DNA of 64,000 nucleotides from CAWDPQ01 sp049642465 (GCA_049642465.1 JBAROV010000229.1:19305-83304); one strand, 5' to 3'; shown: positions 25,901 through 33,908, numbered from the stretch's first letter. Made by a program: numbers and translations. The notes: a model not told the origin generated them from the sequence alone.

Positions 25901-26601
25901 TCGGCTGTCCGACCCTTCCGGCGGCTCTCATCGATGAGAAGCCGGCGGTGGCTGTCAGAAGTGCCCAGGGTGGTGTACGGGTGGGCGGCACGGTCAGACG
26001 TGTTGATTGGAGCGTGAGCGCGTTTCGCGGTTTCGAGCCGTTCGGCCTGGTGGCGTTAGCGCCGTCGTCGCCATTTTCAGGCGGCCCGGTCACGCTCCGC
26101 CGGACCTTTCCGCGCTTCACGATGATTGGCGGCGATTTCGAAACGGTTCGCGGCGAGTGGGGTTTGCGGGCTGAAGTCGCGGCGTTTGTCGAGGACAACT
26201 TTCAGGCAGCCGATTTGCGGGTCCTGACAGGCAGCAGCGTTGACGCAGGGGTTGGGATCGATCGAAAGGCGGGCGATTACCGGGTGAGCGGGACCCTGCT
26301 TGTTCACCGCGAGGATCTCGACGAGCCAGGCCTCGGATCTGAATCAGCCGAACGCACGGACGTCTCGCTGATCGCCTCGGCCGATCGAGGTTTTTCGCGC
26401 GAGAAGTACCACATCAGCACGTTCGCCGTCGTCACACCGTCAGAATCATCGGCATTTCTTCGGACGATCGCGACCGCATCGCTCCGAGACAACGTGGCCC
26501 TCGAAGGCTCGGCAGGATGGTTTGCGGGCTCCGGCCGCGATGTTGTGGGACGATTTGCCGACTGCGATTTCCTCTACGTCCGGCTGAAATACTATTTCTG
26601 A
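22990..26601 (+). CDS. RND/MMPL transporter fused in frame to an outer-membrane-barrel-like domain
   Basis: 1203 residues. Residues 1-764 are a complete RND/MMPL exporter: 12 membrane helices in two repeats, with paired acidic proton-relay residues in helices 4 and 10 (IADDVHIM, D283-D284; GVVDDDTIHFI, D665-D667). Residues 765-1203 start with Met and a textbook signal peptide (MGIRAALTLVSACVFTP, then AAQA), followed by about 415 residues of alternating beta strands ending LYVRLKYYF, the terminal Phe of outer-membrane barrels. It resembles DUF1302-type proteins seen beside DUF1329/MMPL genes. It is either a true fusion or has an internal start at ATG 25282. Probable role: lipid transfer between membranes, with the upstream LolA-like protein. 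Confidence 0.85.
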   Translation: MSRFLAAFIYRRRFVLSGFILAVAIAFVPRANITDIDNDITAWFSKEDPVYQDYERFRQEFGGTRSLIVALKAESADILFSRDSLQLLEQIIGDIERVETVQRVDSLATATIVDAVPDGLDVRPLLDRLDTTDPKAILRRALEDDLIRGDLVSEDGTVTAIIVSFDEDRIDAVRAGVIQQIHEIIDPRLPPGARAYYNGSLEISETYNRITLDNQLRFTPPILIVTVLAIYLTFRSWRKTLLSVIAIATSVLWTLGLYSLMGFSYNVLSSMIVPLIVVLAIADDVHIMQHWDEERRNGDAEFAFKETVSHLTAPLLGASATTALGMLSLATSEVVAVRTFGIGSAVGIMVDFMISLVLMPTLLSLVQPETGEAPHERYLIPPLQSIARLSTRRPRLVAAASMAVGLIAALGILRLRVDTNHINFFSKSHPLSESAAVIDRELAGVYSFQMMLEGPPESLRTPDALQRLDRLSNQLRRFESVRKVTSIADYVKRINKELHDGRPEASVVPDDADTISQELFVFTLGGEGRHELERIVASDYSRAQISIKLQSMSSDVVLQEVERADALAKQTFAGTGITVMTTGSGRLFSTLDHYLVVSQMSSFATAFFTVFGVIFVVFRSARFGLLTIVPNVLPVLAVLGVMGYLDISLNIATIMVASIALGVVDDDTIHFINRYRREIAAGASTDEAIHIATTHEGRASLTTALINSAGYAVLLLSEYKPTAWFGGLLALTMAVAFLAEVFILPATIKLLPGIFGPGALTRRRMGIRAALTLVSACVFTPAAQAQGTPTGYVSTLVDYFPSRDDSAEVRARVFAEEKLQPASRLTITASGFAEGLVGRRLPDPSSLSTDPSRGASAGIVRVQEASVHLTGSAADLLAGFSRVVWGRLDELQPTDVINPLDVSRFFFEGRTEARLPVAMVRGRLFFGDRATIEGVYVPVFRKGRFDQVEEARSPFNIASELEDPIGVCLAIGCPTLPAALIDEKPAVAVRSAQGGVRVGGTVRRVDWSVSAFRGFEPFGLVALAPSSPFSGGPVTLRRTFPRFTMIGGDFETVRGEWGLRAEVAAFVEDNFQAADLRVLTGSSVDAGVGIDRKAGDYRVSGTLLVHREDLDEPGLGSESAERTDVSLIASADRGFSREKYHISTFAVVTPSESSAFLRTIATASLRDNVALEGSAGWFAGSGRDVVGRFADCDFLYVRLKYYF

Positions 26602-26602
26602 T

Positions 26603-27373
26603 GTGATCGTCATCCCTGCCGGTAACCCTTCGCAGTGGACCGGACCGACTGGCAACAACACCTATCTTTTTGCCGGCCGCACGACGGCTTTGATTGATGG
26701 CGGTGTTGGAAATCCCGCGCACCTGAACGCAATCGAGGCCGCTCTACAAGGTCGTCCCCTCGACCTGATCCTTTTGACTCACTCCCACACCGACCACGCA
26801 TCGGGGGTGCCTGCGTTGCTCAAACGGTGGCCTCACGCGATGGTTCGTCCCACTTCGCAATCCCTCGCGGACGGGGAGGCGATTCAGGCGGGCGACGAGG
26901 TGCTGATCGCGCTTCACACACCTGGCCATGCGCCCGATCACTTCTCGTTTCTGGACGAGGCGAAGCAGGAAATCTACTGCGGGGACCTGGTGCGCCTCGG
27001 CGGCACGATCGTCATACCCGCGAACCACGGCGGAGACCTGCGCGCCTACCTCGCGTCGCTCCACCGCATTCGCCATCTCCGCCCGCGCCGTTTGTGGCCC
27101 GGCCATGGCCCCGTCATCGAGGATCCGTTGCGAGTGATTGAGGAGTACCTCGAGCATCGGAAACTGCGCGAAGCCCAAGTCCTTGCCGCCCTCAGACGAG
27201 GGCGGTCGACACCAGCGGAGATCGTCAGCGACGTGTACACGAGTCTCTCCGCTACGCTCGTCGCCGCCGCGTCGGAGAGTGTGTTGGCGCACCTGCGGAA
27301 GTTGGCACAGGAGGGAGTGGTGGAGGTGAAAGACAATCGCTGGACGGTCGTTCAGTCACACGACCTCAGCTGA
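26603..27373 (+). CDS. MBL-fold hydrolase with C-terminal winged helix (LACTB2-like)
   Basis: 256 residues. Metal motif THSHTDHASG, further ligands HTPGHAPDHFSF, YCGDLVRLGG and LWPGHGPVI. The C-terminal 70 residues (EYLEHRKLREAQVLAAL onward) form the winged helix seen in LACTB2-type enzymes, some of which are endoribonucleases; a thioesterase role is also possible. The GTG start is 1 nt after the RND fusion stop, so it belongs to that operon. Confidence 0.92.
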   Translation: MIVIPAGNPSQWTGPTGNNTYLFAGRTTALIDGGVGNPAHLNAIEAALQGRPLDLILLTHSHTDHASGVPALLKRWPHAMVRPTSQSLADGEAIQAGDEVLIALHTPGHAPDHFSFLDEAKQEIYCGDLVRLGGTIVIPANHGGDLRAYLASLHRIRHLRPRRLWPGHGPVIEDPLRVIEEYLEHRKLREAQVLAALRRGRSTPAEIVSDVYTSLSATLVAAASESVLAHLRKLAQEGVVEVKDNRWTVVQSHDLS

Positions 27374-27390
27374 ATCGCGGAACTTCCTGT

Positions 27391-27798
27391 CTAGGCGGGC
27401 TGCCAGCCCGCCGGAACATCCGGCACGCGTTCGCTGCGCCGTGCAGCCTTTGGCATCGCATCGCGAATGACCTGCTCGAGCTCCTCGAGATACGCCAGGA
27501 AGCGCTGGCGTCCTTCGGGCGACAAGCGGCAGAGCGTCTGCGGCCGGCGGTTCTCGAATCCCTTCCACACTTCCACCAGCCCCGCTGCGTGCAGCACGTC
27601 GAGATGACGGCTGAGATTTCCATCAGTCAATGCACAGAGCCGCTTCAGTTCGCCAAATAGGAGTCCTTCGGGGCGGGTCACCAGTGACGTCATGATCCCG
27701 AGCCGTGCCTTCTCGTGGAGGACTCGATCGAGTCCCTCGTATGCAAAGCGGCCCGGCTGGCCGCGCTCGTCGTGTTTCTTTCGCTTCGACATATTCAT
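27391..27798 (-). CDS. Winged-helix transcriptional regulator
   Basis: 135 residues. A lysine-rich N-terminus (SKRKKHDERG) precedes a winged helix: FGELKRLCALTDGNLSRHLDVLHAAGLVEV, then RRPQTLCRLSPEGRQRF. It is of the ArsR/MarR-like type with no metal Cys pattern, as in regulators paired with a small membrane protein. ATG 27798 overlaps the upstream membrane protein stop (ATGA), so it is the second gene of a two-gene operon. Confidence 0.88.
   Translation of the reverse strand: MNMSKRKKHDERGQPGRFAYEGLDRVLHEKARLGIMTSLVTRPEGLLFGELKRLCALTDGNLSRHLDVLHAAGLVEVWKGFENRRPQTLCRLSPEGRQRFLAYLEELEQVIRDAMPKAARRSERVPDVPAGWQPA
27394..27412. repeat. GC palindrome inside the last codons of the regulator
   Basis: GGCGGGCT, 3-nt loop, AGCCCGCC, lying across the last seven codons of the regulator (VPAGWQPA end) at a convergent junction with the MBL gene (ends 27373). 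It could form an RNA hairpin on either strand; no T-run follows. Confidence 0.6.
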
Positions 27799-28412
27799 TC
27801 TTCTTCCGTGACACGTTCGTGTCGTTCCAGATGCCAATACAAGACGATCGCCGTCAGCAACTGACCGATGCCGAATGTGCCGCCAACCCACCACGGATCA
27901 AGGCTCTCAGGTCCGCTCGCGCGCCAGAGCAGGAGAATTCCGGCGGCGTAGTAGAAGAGCGCCACGAAACCACTCGCGCGAGGCAGGTATGGCCGCGAGG
28001 CGAACACGCCGATTCCAAAGCAGATCGCCCAGATCCCGGGCAGAAGCGGCACGAGCGCGGCACTCAGGTGCACAAAGCTTCCGGTGACCGCGACTGCAGC
28101 GAGCAATCCCGGCAAGAACTGACTGATCACCCGTCGGGTGCGCCGACGGTCCGCGACGTTCTCCCGAACGACGTAGTTGTAGACAATCTCGCTGATGCCA
28201 ACGAGGCCCGCAATGCCGGCGACGATGGACCAGTAGAGAACGAAGGCAATGGGGTCCTGCGTTTCGAGGTGCCGCGGCTGGAGCACGGCGGCAACCAATC
28301 CGATGACGCCTGACGCCGCCACGGGCACCGACCGGTAGCCGCGATAGACTTCGCCCTTCGCGATCTGCTGGTGAATCTCGGCGATTTGGCTCAGGGCGCG
28401 ACCGACGTCCAT
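27795..28412 (-). CDS. Integral membrane protein paired with regulator
   Basis: 205 residues. An amphipathic N-terminus (DVGRALSQIAEIHQQIAKGEVYRGY) is followed by about six hydrophobic helices. I do not recognise a family with an enzymatic function. AGGAG lies upstream of the ATG. The 4-nt overlap with the downstream winged-helix gene means the two are translated together, suggesting the membrane protein and regulator work as a pair. Confidence 0.8.
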   Translation of the reverse strand: MDVGRALSQIAEIHQQIAKGEVYRGYRSVPVAASGVIGLVAAVLQPRHLETQDPIAFVLYWSIVAGIAGLVGISEIVYNYVVRENVADRRRTRRVISQFLPGLLAAVAVTGSFVHLSAALVPLLPGIWAICFGIGVFASRPYLPRASGFVALFYYAAGILLLWRASGPESLDPWWVGGTFGIGQLLTAIVLYWHLERHERVTEEE

Positions 28413-28585
28413 TTGGGGCTCCTCTTACTTTGCATCACAAAGGGTCGCAGCGTCAATGTCAGTCGCTGGTCGCTGGTCGCCAGCCGGTCGTCGCTCGTCT
28501 CTGGTCTCTCGTCTCTGGGGCCAGGGGCGGCTCGAAGATCAAGCCACGTTGTGACAACATTCAAAGACCAAAGACCCAAGACGCC
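28413..28585. repeat. Intergenic region with GGTCGC and GTCTCTGG-type short repeats
   Basis: Divergent 173-nt gap between the membrane protein and the rhodanese gene. It contains CGCTGGTCGCTGGTCGCC, then the 21-nt segment 28498-28518 that is the exact reverse complement of 19385-19405, then GACCAAAGACC at 28566-28576. No coding signal seen. Confidence 0.75.
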
Positions 28586-29428
28586 ATGGCTGACAAAGGC
28601 TTCCAAAACGCCCACCTGCTCATGACGCCGCACGAGCTGGCGCATGCGCTCGGACAGACGACCTCACCACGCCCGCTGGTCCTCGACATGCGGCCGCCCG
28701 ACGCGTATGCCACCGGACATGTGCCGGGCGCGATGCATCTCGATCTCTGGGGCGTCAGCCTGATTGATACAGATCCGGCGCCGTTGAATGCGTTCATGTG
28801 GATGATCGAACACGTCCTCGCGGTTCACGGAGTCGAGTCATCGACGCCGATCGTGGTGTACGACGAACAGTCCGGTGTGCGCGCGGCACGCGCTTTCTGG
28901 TTTCTCGAGTATTTCGGCCATCCATCGGTTCGAGTGATGGACGGCGGCTTTGGTGCATGGACCCGGGCGGGATTGCCCGTCACTCGGGATGCCGAGCCGG
29001 CGCGACTGACCGAGTGGACCGGCAGCCGAGAAGAGGCCGCACTCGCGACGTGGAAAGACGTGCGCGCCGCCATCAACCGGCCCGACACCGTCATCGTCGA
29101 CGCCAGAACCGATGGCGAATACTGCGGCACCACGGTGCGAGCCAAGCGCGGGGGGGCGGTGCCTGGCGCCGTCCACATTGAGTGGACTCGAAATCTGACT
29201 CCCGCGGGTGACTTCAAATCTGCGGACGAGTTGCGGCAGATGTACGAGAGCGCGGGCGTGACGCCCGATCGGCAGGTGATCACTTACTGCCAGGGCGGGT
29301 ACCGCGCGGCACATTCGTATCTCGCTCTTCGGCTTCTCGGTTACCCACGCGTGCGCAACTATGTCGGATCGTGGAAGGAATGGGGCGACCGGGAGGATCT
29401 GCCTATAGAAGAGCCATCTGCGTCGTAG
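28586..29428 (+). CDS. Thiosulfate/3-mercaptopyruvate sulfurtransferase (tandem rhodanese)
   Basis: 280 residues with two rhodanese domains. The active Cys is in the second domain: ITYCQGGYRAAHS. The first domain has VVYDEQSGVRAARAF, with Asp-Glu-Gln at the active-site position, so it is structural, as in two-domain rhodaneses. Transfers sulfane sulfur to cyanide or thiol acceptors. The ATG follows the repeat cluster. Confidence 0.93.
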   Translation: MADKGFQNAHLLMTPHELAHALGQTTSPRPLVLDMRPPDAYATGHVPGAMHLDLWGVSLIDTDPAPLNAFMWMIEHVLAVHGVESSTPIVVYDEQSGVRAARAFWFLEYFGHPSVRVMDGGFGAWTRAGLPVTRDAEPARLTEWTGSREEAALATWKDVRAAINRPDTVIVDARTDGEYCGTTVRAKRGGAVPGAVHIEWTRNLTPAGDFKSADELRQMYESAGVTPDRQVITYCQGGYRAAHSYLALRLLGYPRVRNYVGSWKEWGDREDLPIEEPSAS

Positions 29429-29437
29429 GTGTCAGGG

Positions 29438-29460
29438 GAGTTGGGAGTTGGGAGTTGGGA
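29438..29460 (+). repeat. GGAGTTG mini-tandem repeat
   Basis: Three copies of GAGTTGG in a row between the rhodanese and M20 genes, ending 7 nt before a TAGAAT hexamer. Confidence 0.75.
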
Positions 29461-29466
29461 ATTGAC

Positions 29467-29472
29467 TAGAAT
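29467..29472 (+). promoter_or_regulatory. -10-like TAGAAT for the M20 peptidase gene
   Basis: TAGAAT exactly 6 nt before ATG 29479 with no Shine-Dalgarno, fitting a leaderless start. Confidence 0.45.
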
Positions 29473-29478
29473 CTGTTC

Positions 29479-30849
29479 ATGAACAACGTCATAGATTTCA
29501 TCAACACGAATCGCGACCGGTATGTGGATCAGCTCAAGGAGTACCTCGCGATTCCGAGCATCAGTGCGCTGCCGCAGCACCAGGCGGACGTCAGAAAGTG
29601 CGCCGAGTGGACGGCGGAAGAGATGCGGCGGATCGGGCTCGAGAATGTTCGCCTGATCGAAACGCCAGGCAATCCCGTCGTCTATGGCGACTGGCTCCAC
29701 GCGTCGGGAAAGCCGACGATTCTCTTCTACGGCCACTACGACGTCCAGCCGGTGGATCCGATCGACCTTTGGGAATCCCCGCCGTTTGAAGCCACAATTC
29801 GCGACGGTGAGATCTACGCGCGAGGCTCGGCCGACGACAAGGGCCAGGTCTTCATGCACTTCAAAGCGATCGAAGCTCACATCAAGCAGAACGGCCGGCT
29901 TCCGGTCAACATGCGGATCATCCTTGAAGGCGAAGAAGAAGTTGGTTCGGCCAACCTCGATAACTTCGTCAAGGCGCACAAAGACGAACTCTCCGCCGAC
30001 GTCGTGGTCATCTCGGATTCGCCGATGTTCGATCGCGGAATCCCTTCTATCTGTTACGGGCTTCGCGGCCTCGTCTATTTTCAGATCGACCTCCGCGGCA
30101 CGAAAAGCGATCTGCACTCCGGCTCCTTCGGCGGTGCCGTCGCAAACCCCGCCATGGTCCTGAGCCAGATCCTCGCGCAGATGAAAGACAAAGGCGGACG
30201 CGTCAAAATTCCTGGTTTTTACGACGATGTGAGACCGTTGAGAGACGAGGAACGCGCGGAGTTCAAGAAGCTGCCGTTCAACGAGACGCGCTATCGGAAA
30301 GAGCTGGGCGCGCCGAAACTCTTCGGCGAGAGCGGGTATTCCACGTTGGAACGCGTCTGGGGTCGGCCGACGTTCGAAGTGAACGGACTGCTCGCCGGAT
30401 TCACGGGCGAAGGAGCAAAAACCGTGATTCCCGCGGTCTCGATGGCGAAAGTCAGCATGCGACTCGTGCCGGATCAGGATCCCGACAAGATAGCGAAGTT
30501 GTTCGAAGCGCACGTCACCAAGGTGGCGCCCAAAACCGTCGAAGTCAAAGTCACCAGAATGCACGGCGGCAAGCCCTGGATGACCGAGTTCGACAATCCC
30601 TACGTACAGGCAGCGGGCCGCGCGATCGAGAAGGGGTTCGGCAAGGCTCCGGTCTTCAACCGCGAAGGGGGATCGATTCCTGTGGTCGCCACGTTTCAGG
30701 AGATCCTGGGGCTGCCGTCGGTGCTGTTTGGTGTCGGCCTTCCCGACGAAAACGCGCACGCGCCGAACGAGAAACTGGATCTCGGGAACTTTCACGGTGG
30801 CGTGATCGCGTCGGCATTTCTCTACGAGGAGATCGCAAGCACACGATGA
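29479..30849 (+). CDS. M20-family metallopeptidase (dipeptidase)
   Basis: 456 residues, full length for CNDP/PepV-like dipeptidases. Zinc-site motifs are FYGHYDVQPVDP (His, Asp), GSADDKGQ (bridging Asp), EGEEEVGS (catalytic and ligand Glu), SDSPMF, and the dimerisation-domain LRGTKSDLHSGSFGG. There is no signal peptide, so it is probably cytosolic and hydrolyses dipeptides. The following lipoprotein gene overlaps by 4 nt. Confidence 0.93.
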   Translation: MNNVIDFINTNRDRYVDQLKEYLAIPSISALPQHQADVRKCAEWTAEEMRRIGLENVRLIETPGNPVVYGDWLHASGKPTILFYGHYDVQPVDPIDLWESPPFEATIRDGEIYARGSADDKGQVFMHFKAIEAHIKQNGRLPVNMRIILEGEEEVGSANLDNFVKAHKDELSADVVVISDSPMFDRGIPSICYGLRGLVYFQIDLRGTKSDLHSGSFGGAVANPAMVLSQILAQMKDKGGRVKIPGFYDDVRPLRDEERAEFKKLPFNETRYRKELGAPKLFGESGYSTLERVWGRPTFEVNGLLAGFTGEGAKTVIPAVSMAKVSMRLVPDQDPDKIAKLFEAHVTKVAPKTVEVKVTRMHGGKPWMTEFDNPYVQAAGRAIEKGFGKAPVFNREGGSIPVVATFQEILGLPSVLFGVGLPDENAHAPNEKLDLGNFHGGVIASAFLYEEIASTR

Positions 30850-31493
30850 GGTCAGCAGGGGGGAACGCGATGTGCACGATTGCCGTGGCGCTCCTCGTCT
30901 GCTCGAGTTGCTCCGATCCGGAACGCGACCGGCTGAAGGCGACCACGCAAGCGACCTACGATGAGCGTTCGGGCCGCCTCAAGGAGTTGACCTACGACGC
31001 GAATCGCAACGGCCGCATCGACACCTGGACGGAAATGGATGGGAGCCGGCCCGTCCGTTCGCGGCTGGATCGCAACGAGGATGGCCGGATCGATCGGTGG
31101 GAGTCCTACGACGCCAGCGGGCGGCTGGTGAAGGTCGGATTCTCCCGTCGAGACAACGGGCAGCCAGATGCCTGGGCCGAGCTCGGACCGGAAGGGCGGA
31201 TCGGGCGCGTGCTGGTTTCTTCGACAGGAGATGAAGCCAGGATCGACCGCTGGGAAACCTACGATCCAGCTGCGCCAGACGTTCTTGCCGCCGTTGAAGA
31301 GGACGCGAACCACGACGGCCGGCCCGACAAGTGGGAAACGTATGCAGCAGGACAGCTTCAGAAGGCCTCGTTCGACGAGAACGGAGACGGCCGTGCCGAT
31401 CGCCGGCTCACCTATCGCGCTGGCTCACTGGTGCTCATTGAGAGCGAACCGGATGGCACGGGACAGTTTCAGCGGCGCGTCGAAGTAAAGTAA
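30846..31493 (+). CDS. Lipoprotein with repeated Asp-rich calcium-binding-like loops
   Basis: 215 residues. Signal and lipobox end at VCSSC. The mature protein carries four loops of the dockerin/EF-hand kind: DANRNGRIDTW, DRNEDGRIDRW, DANHDGRPDKWE and DENGDGRADRR, each spaced by D-x-N/D-x-D/N-G-R-x-D. The Trp after most loops is conserved. It probably binds calcium in the periplasm or at the surface. It overlaps the peptidase gene by 4 nt (ATGA). Confidence 0.82.
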   Translation: MRSAGGNAMCTIAVALLVCSSCSDPERDRLKATTQATYDERSGRLKELTYDANRNGRIDTWTEMDGSRPVRSRLDRNEDGRIDRWESYDASGRLVKVGFSRRDNGQPDAWAELGPEGRIGRVLVSSTGDEARIDRWETYDPAAPDVLAAVEEDANHDGRPDKWETYAAGQLQKASFDENGDGRADRRLTYRAGSLVLIESEPDGTGQFQRRVEVK

Positions 31494-31497
31494 TCCT

Positions 31498-32469
31498 ATG
31501 GACACCGGTTCCCGCATCTTCGTGGCAGGCCACCGCGGCCTGGTTGGCTCCGCTGTCGTCCGCCGCCTTCAACAAGCCGGCTGCACGAATGTGCTGACCG
31601 CCACTCGCGATCAGCTCGATCTGCGCGACCAGGCCGCCGTCAATTACTGGTTCCGCGCCAACCGGCCGGAGGACGTCTATCTGGTGGCCGGAACCGTCGG
31701 CGGGATCCTGGCGAACTCGACGCGTCCGGCGGAGTTCATCTACGACAACATGCTGATTCACGCGACGGTCGTGCATGCCGCGCACCAGTTCGGTGTGCGA
31801 AAGCTGCTGTATCTCGGCAGCTCCTGCATCTACCCGCGCGAGTCCAGCCAGCCCATGAGCGAAGAGCAGTTGCTGACCGGGGCGCTCGAACCGACCAACG
31901 AGGCGTATGCGATCGCGAAAATCGCGGGCATCAAACTCTGCGAAGCCTACCGCCGGCAATACGGCGACGATTTCATCTCCGCCATGCCAACCAACCTCTA
32001 CGGGCCGAATGACAACTTCGATCTCGCCAGCTCGCACGTCCTGCCGGCGCTGATTCGGAAGTTCCACGAGGCCAAGGCGGCAGGACAGAGCGAGGTCGTC
32101 ATCTGGGGGACCGGATCGCCGAGACGTGAGTTTCTCCACGTCGACGATCTGGCCGATGCGTGTGTCTTTCTGATGGAGCGCTACGACGGCCGGCAGCACA
32201 TCAACGTCGGCACCGGCGAAGATCTCTCGATTCGAGAGCTCGCCGAGCTGATTCGCGACATCGTGCACCCGCGCGCGGCGCTCCGCTTCGATACGACCAA
32301 GCCAGACGGGATGCCGCGGAAGCTGCTCGATGTGTCGAGACTTCATGCGCTTGGCTGGCGGCACCGCATACCGCTTCGCGAGGGGATCGCCTCCACCTAC
32401 GAATGGTTCCTTCGGAACCAGGCGTCGCTGCGGACCTCCGGGGTCGCGACCGCAGGAGTCACCGGTTGA
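31498..32469 (+). CDS. fcl: GDP-L-fucose synthase
   Basis: 323 residues of the extended SDR family. It epimerises and reduces GDP-4-keto-6-deoxymannose to GDP-L-fucose for surface polysaccharide. Motifs are VAGHRGLVGSAVV, SSCIYPRE and the catalytic Y-x-x-x-K as YAIAKIAG, followed by PTNLYGPNDNFD. GDP-mannose dehydratase, normally adjacent, is absent. 4 nt after the lipoprotein stop. Confidence 0.94.
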   Translation: MDTGSRIFVAGHRGLVGSAVVRRLQQAGCTNVLTATRDQLDLRDQAAVNYWFRANRPEDVYLVAGTVGGILANSTRPAEFIYDNMLIHATVVHAAHQFGVRKLLYLGSSCIYPRESSQPMSEEQLLTGALEPTNEAYAIAKIAGIKLCEAYRRQYGDDFISAMPTNLYGPNDNFDLASSHVLPALIRKFHEAKAAGQSEVVIWGTGSPRREFLHVDDLADACVFLMERYDGRQHINVGTGEDLSIRELAELIRDIVHPRAALRFDTTKPDGMPRKLLDVSRLHALGWRHRIPLREGIASTYEWFLRNQASLRTSGVATAGVTG

Positions 32470-32506
32470 CAGGTGCGACGCCGCAGCACGCCCGCGAGGA
32501 CTGCTG

Positions 32507-33232
32507 ATGTCGATCCGCGTCGGCTTTGACGTCGACGGCGTGGTCGCCGACTTCGCCCGCGGCTACCGCGAAATCGAGCAGCGGCTGTTCGACGACCGGC
32601 CTGGCAGACCCGACGAACCGGAGCGGGAGGCACGCGAGCAGGAGCAGCGTGCGTCCGGCTCCGCATACGACGTCGGTGAGCCCGACGCCGGTTCGATCGA
32701 CACACGGTCGTCCGGCGATCTTCGCAGACGCCGCGATGCAATCTGGAAGGAAATCCAGGCCACAGCCAATTTCTGGACAACGCTGCGGCCGATCGAAGAG
32801 AACGGCGTGCGGCGCATTCACGAGCTGATGATGAGGCACGCGTGGGAAGTGTTCTTCATCACCCAGCGGCCGGCGGCGGCCGGTGACACCGTCCAGCGTC
32901 AGACGCAGCAGTGGCTGGTGCAGCAGGGCTTCGACCTTCCCACAGTGATCGTGATCAGTGGTTCACGCGGGCGCGCGGCGGCGACGCTCGGACTCTCGTA
33001 CCACGTGGACGACAACCCGCAGAATTGCCTCGACGTCCGCACCGGATCCTCGGCGAAACCGCTGCTGATTGCCGGCGACGATGATGAAGCGACCGTGACG
33101 AGCGCGCGGAAAGTCGGCATCGGCGTCGCGCCGAGCCTCACGGCCTGTCTGGAGATTCTGGAAAAAGCGAGCGTGGCGCAATCGCAGCCAGACCTGCTGG
33201 AACGATTGGCCGCGCTCGTCGGGTGGAGGTGA
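32507..33232 (+). CDS. HAD-like hydrolase with charged insertion
   Basis: 241 residues. HAD motif I is VGFDVDGVVADF. A low-complexity charged insertion (about residues 27-70, rich in Glu/Arg/Asp) follows where a cap domain would be. Motif II-like VFFITQRP and motif IV-like YHVDDNPQNC are present. It resembles 5'-nucleotidase-like proteins found near sugar-nucleotide genes; substrate unknown. GAGGA lies upstream of ATG 32507. Confidence 0.78.
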   Translation: MSIRVGFDVDGVVADFARGYREIEQRLFDDRPGRPDEPEREAREQEQRASGSAYDVGEPDAGSIDTRSSGDLRRRRDAIWKEIQATANFWTTLRPIEENGVRRIHELMMRHAWEVFFITQRPAAAGDTVQRQTQQWLVQQGFDLPTVIVISGSRGRAAATLGLSYHVDDNPQNCLDVRTGSSAKPLLIAGDDDEATVTSARKVGIGVAPSLTACLEILEKASVAQSQPDLLERLAALVGWR

Positions 33233-33267
33233 TCGGGCTCGGGGTCCGGGGCTCGGATCCGGAATCC

Positions 33268-33816
33268 CTACTTGCAAGCCGCCGAGATCATCTTCACTGA
33301 ATCAACGGCAATCTTCCTGACCACAAACGGAATATTGCGTTCCTTGTCGCCGACCGATCCGGCCGTGCCGACGCTTGGCGGAACGTCAGGCACTTTCACC
33401 GTGACCTTCTTGTCTCCTTCGATCTTGAATTCGAGTTCGACAAGGCCTCCTTCGCGTTCAGCGGAGATGTTGCCTTTCTCGATGTCACCTTCGAGTTCTC
33501 CAGTGACTTCGACTTTGTGTCCTGCGTGCGCCGCCAGATCGGCATCGTCCTTCAGCCAATAGAAGACGCGGCCCGGCATCACCGTTCCCGCCGGTTGCGG
33601 GGTTGACGGCGTTCCAGCTGCCACCGCGGCCGCGGCGTTCTCGCTGGAGACATCCGACAGGACGTACCCGCCGTCACCTTTCACGACGCAGCCGGTAATT
33701 GTGACGTTCTTCTTCTCCTGCTGAGGTGCGGCCGTCGCGACGGACTGCGCAGTCGCAGAGATCGCGGAAAGTCCTGATGCGAGCACGATTGCAGCGACGA
33801 GGCTCATCCGTTTCAT
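33268..33816 (-). CDS. Secreted protein of unknown function
   Basis: 182 residues. Signal peptide KRMSLVAAIVLASGLSAISATAQ. The mature part reads NVTITGCVVKGDGGYVLSDV, then FYWLKDDADLAAHAGHKVEVTGELEGDI, a layout like small OB-fold or DUF5666-type secreted proteins in Acidobacteriota. GGAGGG sits just before ATG 33816; the upstream open frame would cross a terminator. Function not known. Confidence 0.82.
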   Translation of the reverse strand: MKRMSLVAAIVLASGLSAISATAQSVATAAPQQEKKNVTITGCVVKGDGGYVLSDVSSENAAAAVAAGTPSTPQPAGTVMPGRVFYWLKDDADLAAHAGHKVEVTGELEGDIEKGNISAEREGGLVELEFKIEGDKKVTVKVPDVPPSVGTAGSVGDKERNIPFVVRKIAVDSVKMISAACK

Positions 33817-33874
33817 GTGCTTCCCTCCTTGATCGATCGGAAGAGAAGTAGCCAAGTGCGGGCCAGGTGTCCGC

Positions 33875-33908
33875 CGTACAAAAGCATGGCCGGGCTTAGG
33901 CCCGGCCA
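33875..33908 (-). terminator. Rho-independent terminator after the Oar-like gene
   Basis: On the minus strand, CATGGCCGGGC, 4-nt loop, GCCCGGCCATG (11-bp perfect stem, 33883-33908), then CTTTTGT. It lies about 80 nt after the receptor stop codon and upstream of the next minus-strand gene. Confidence 0.75.
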
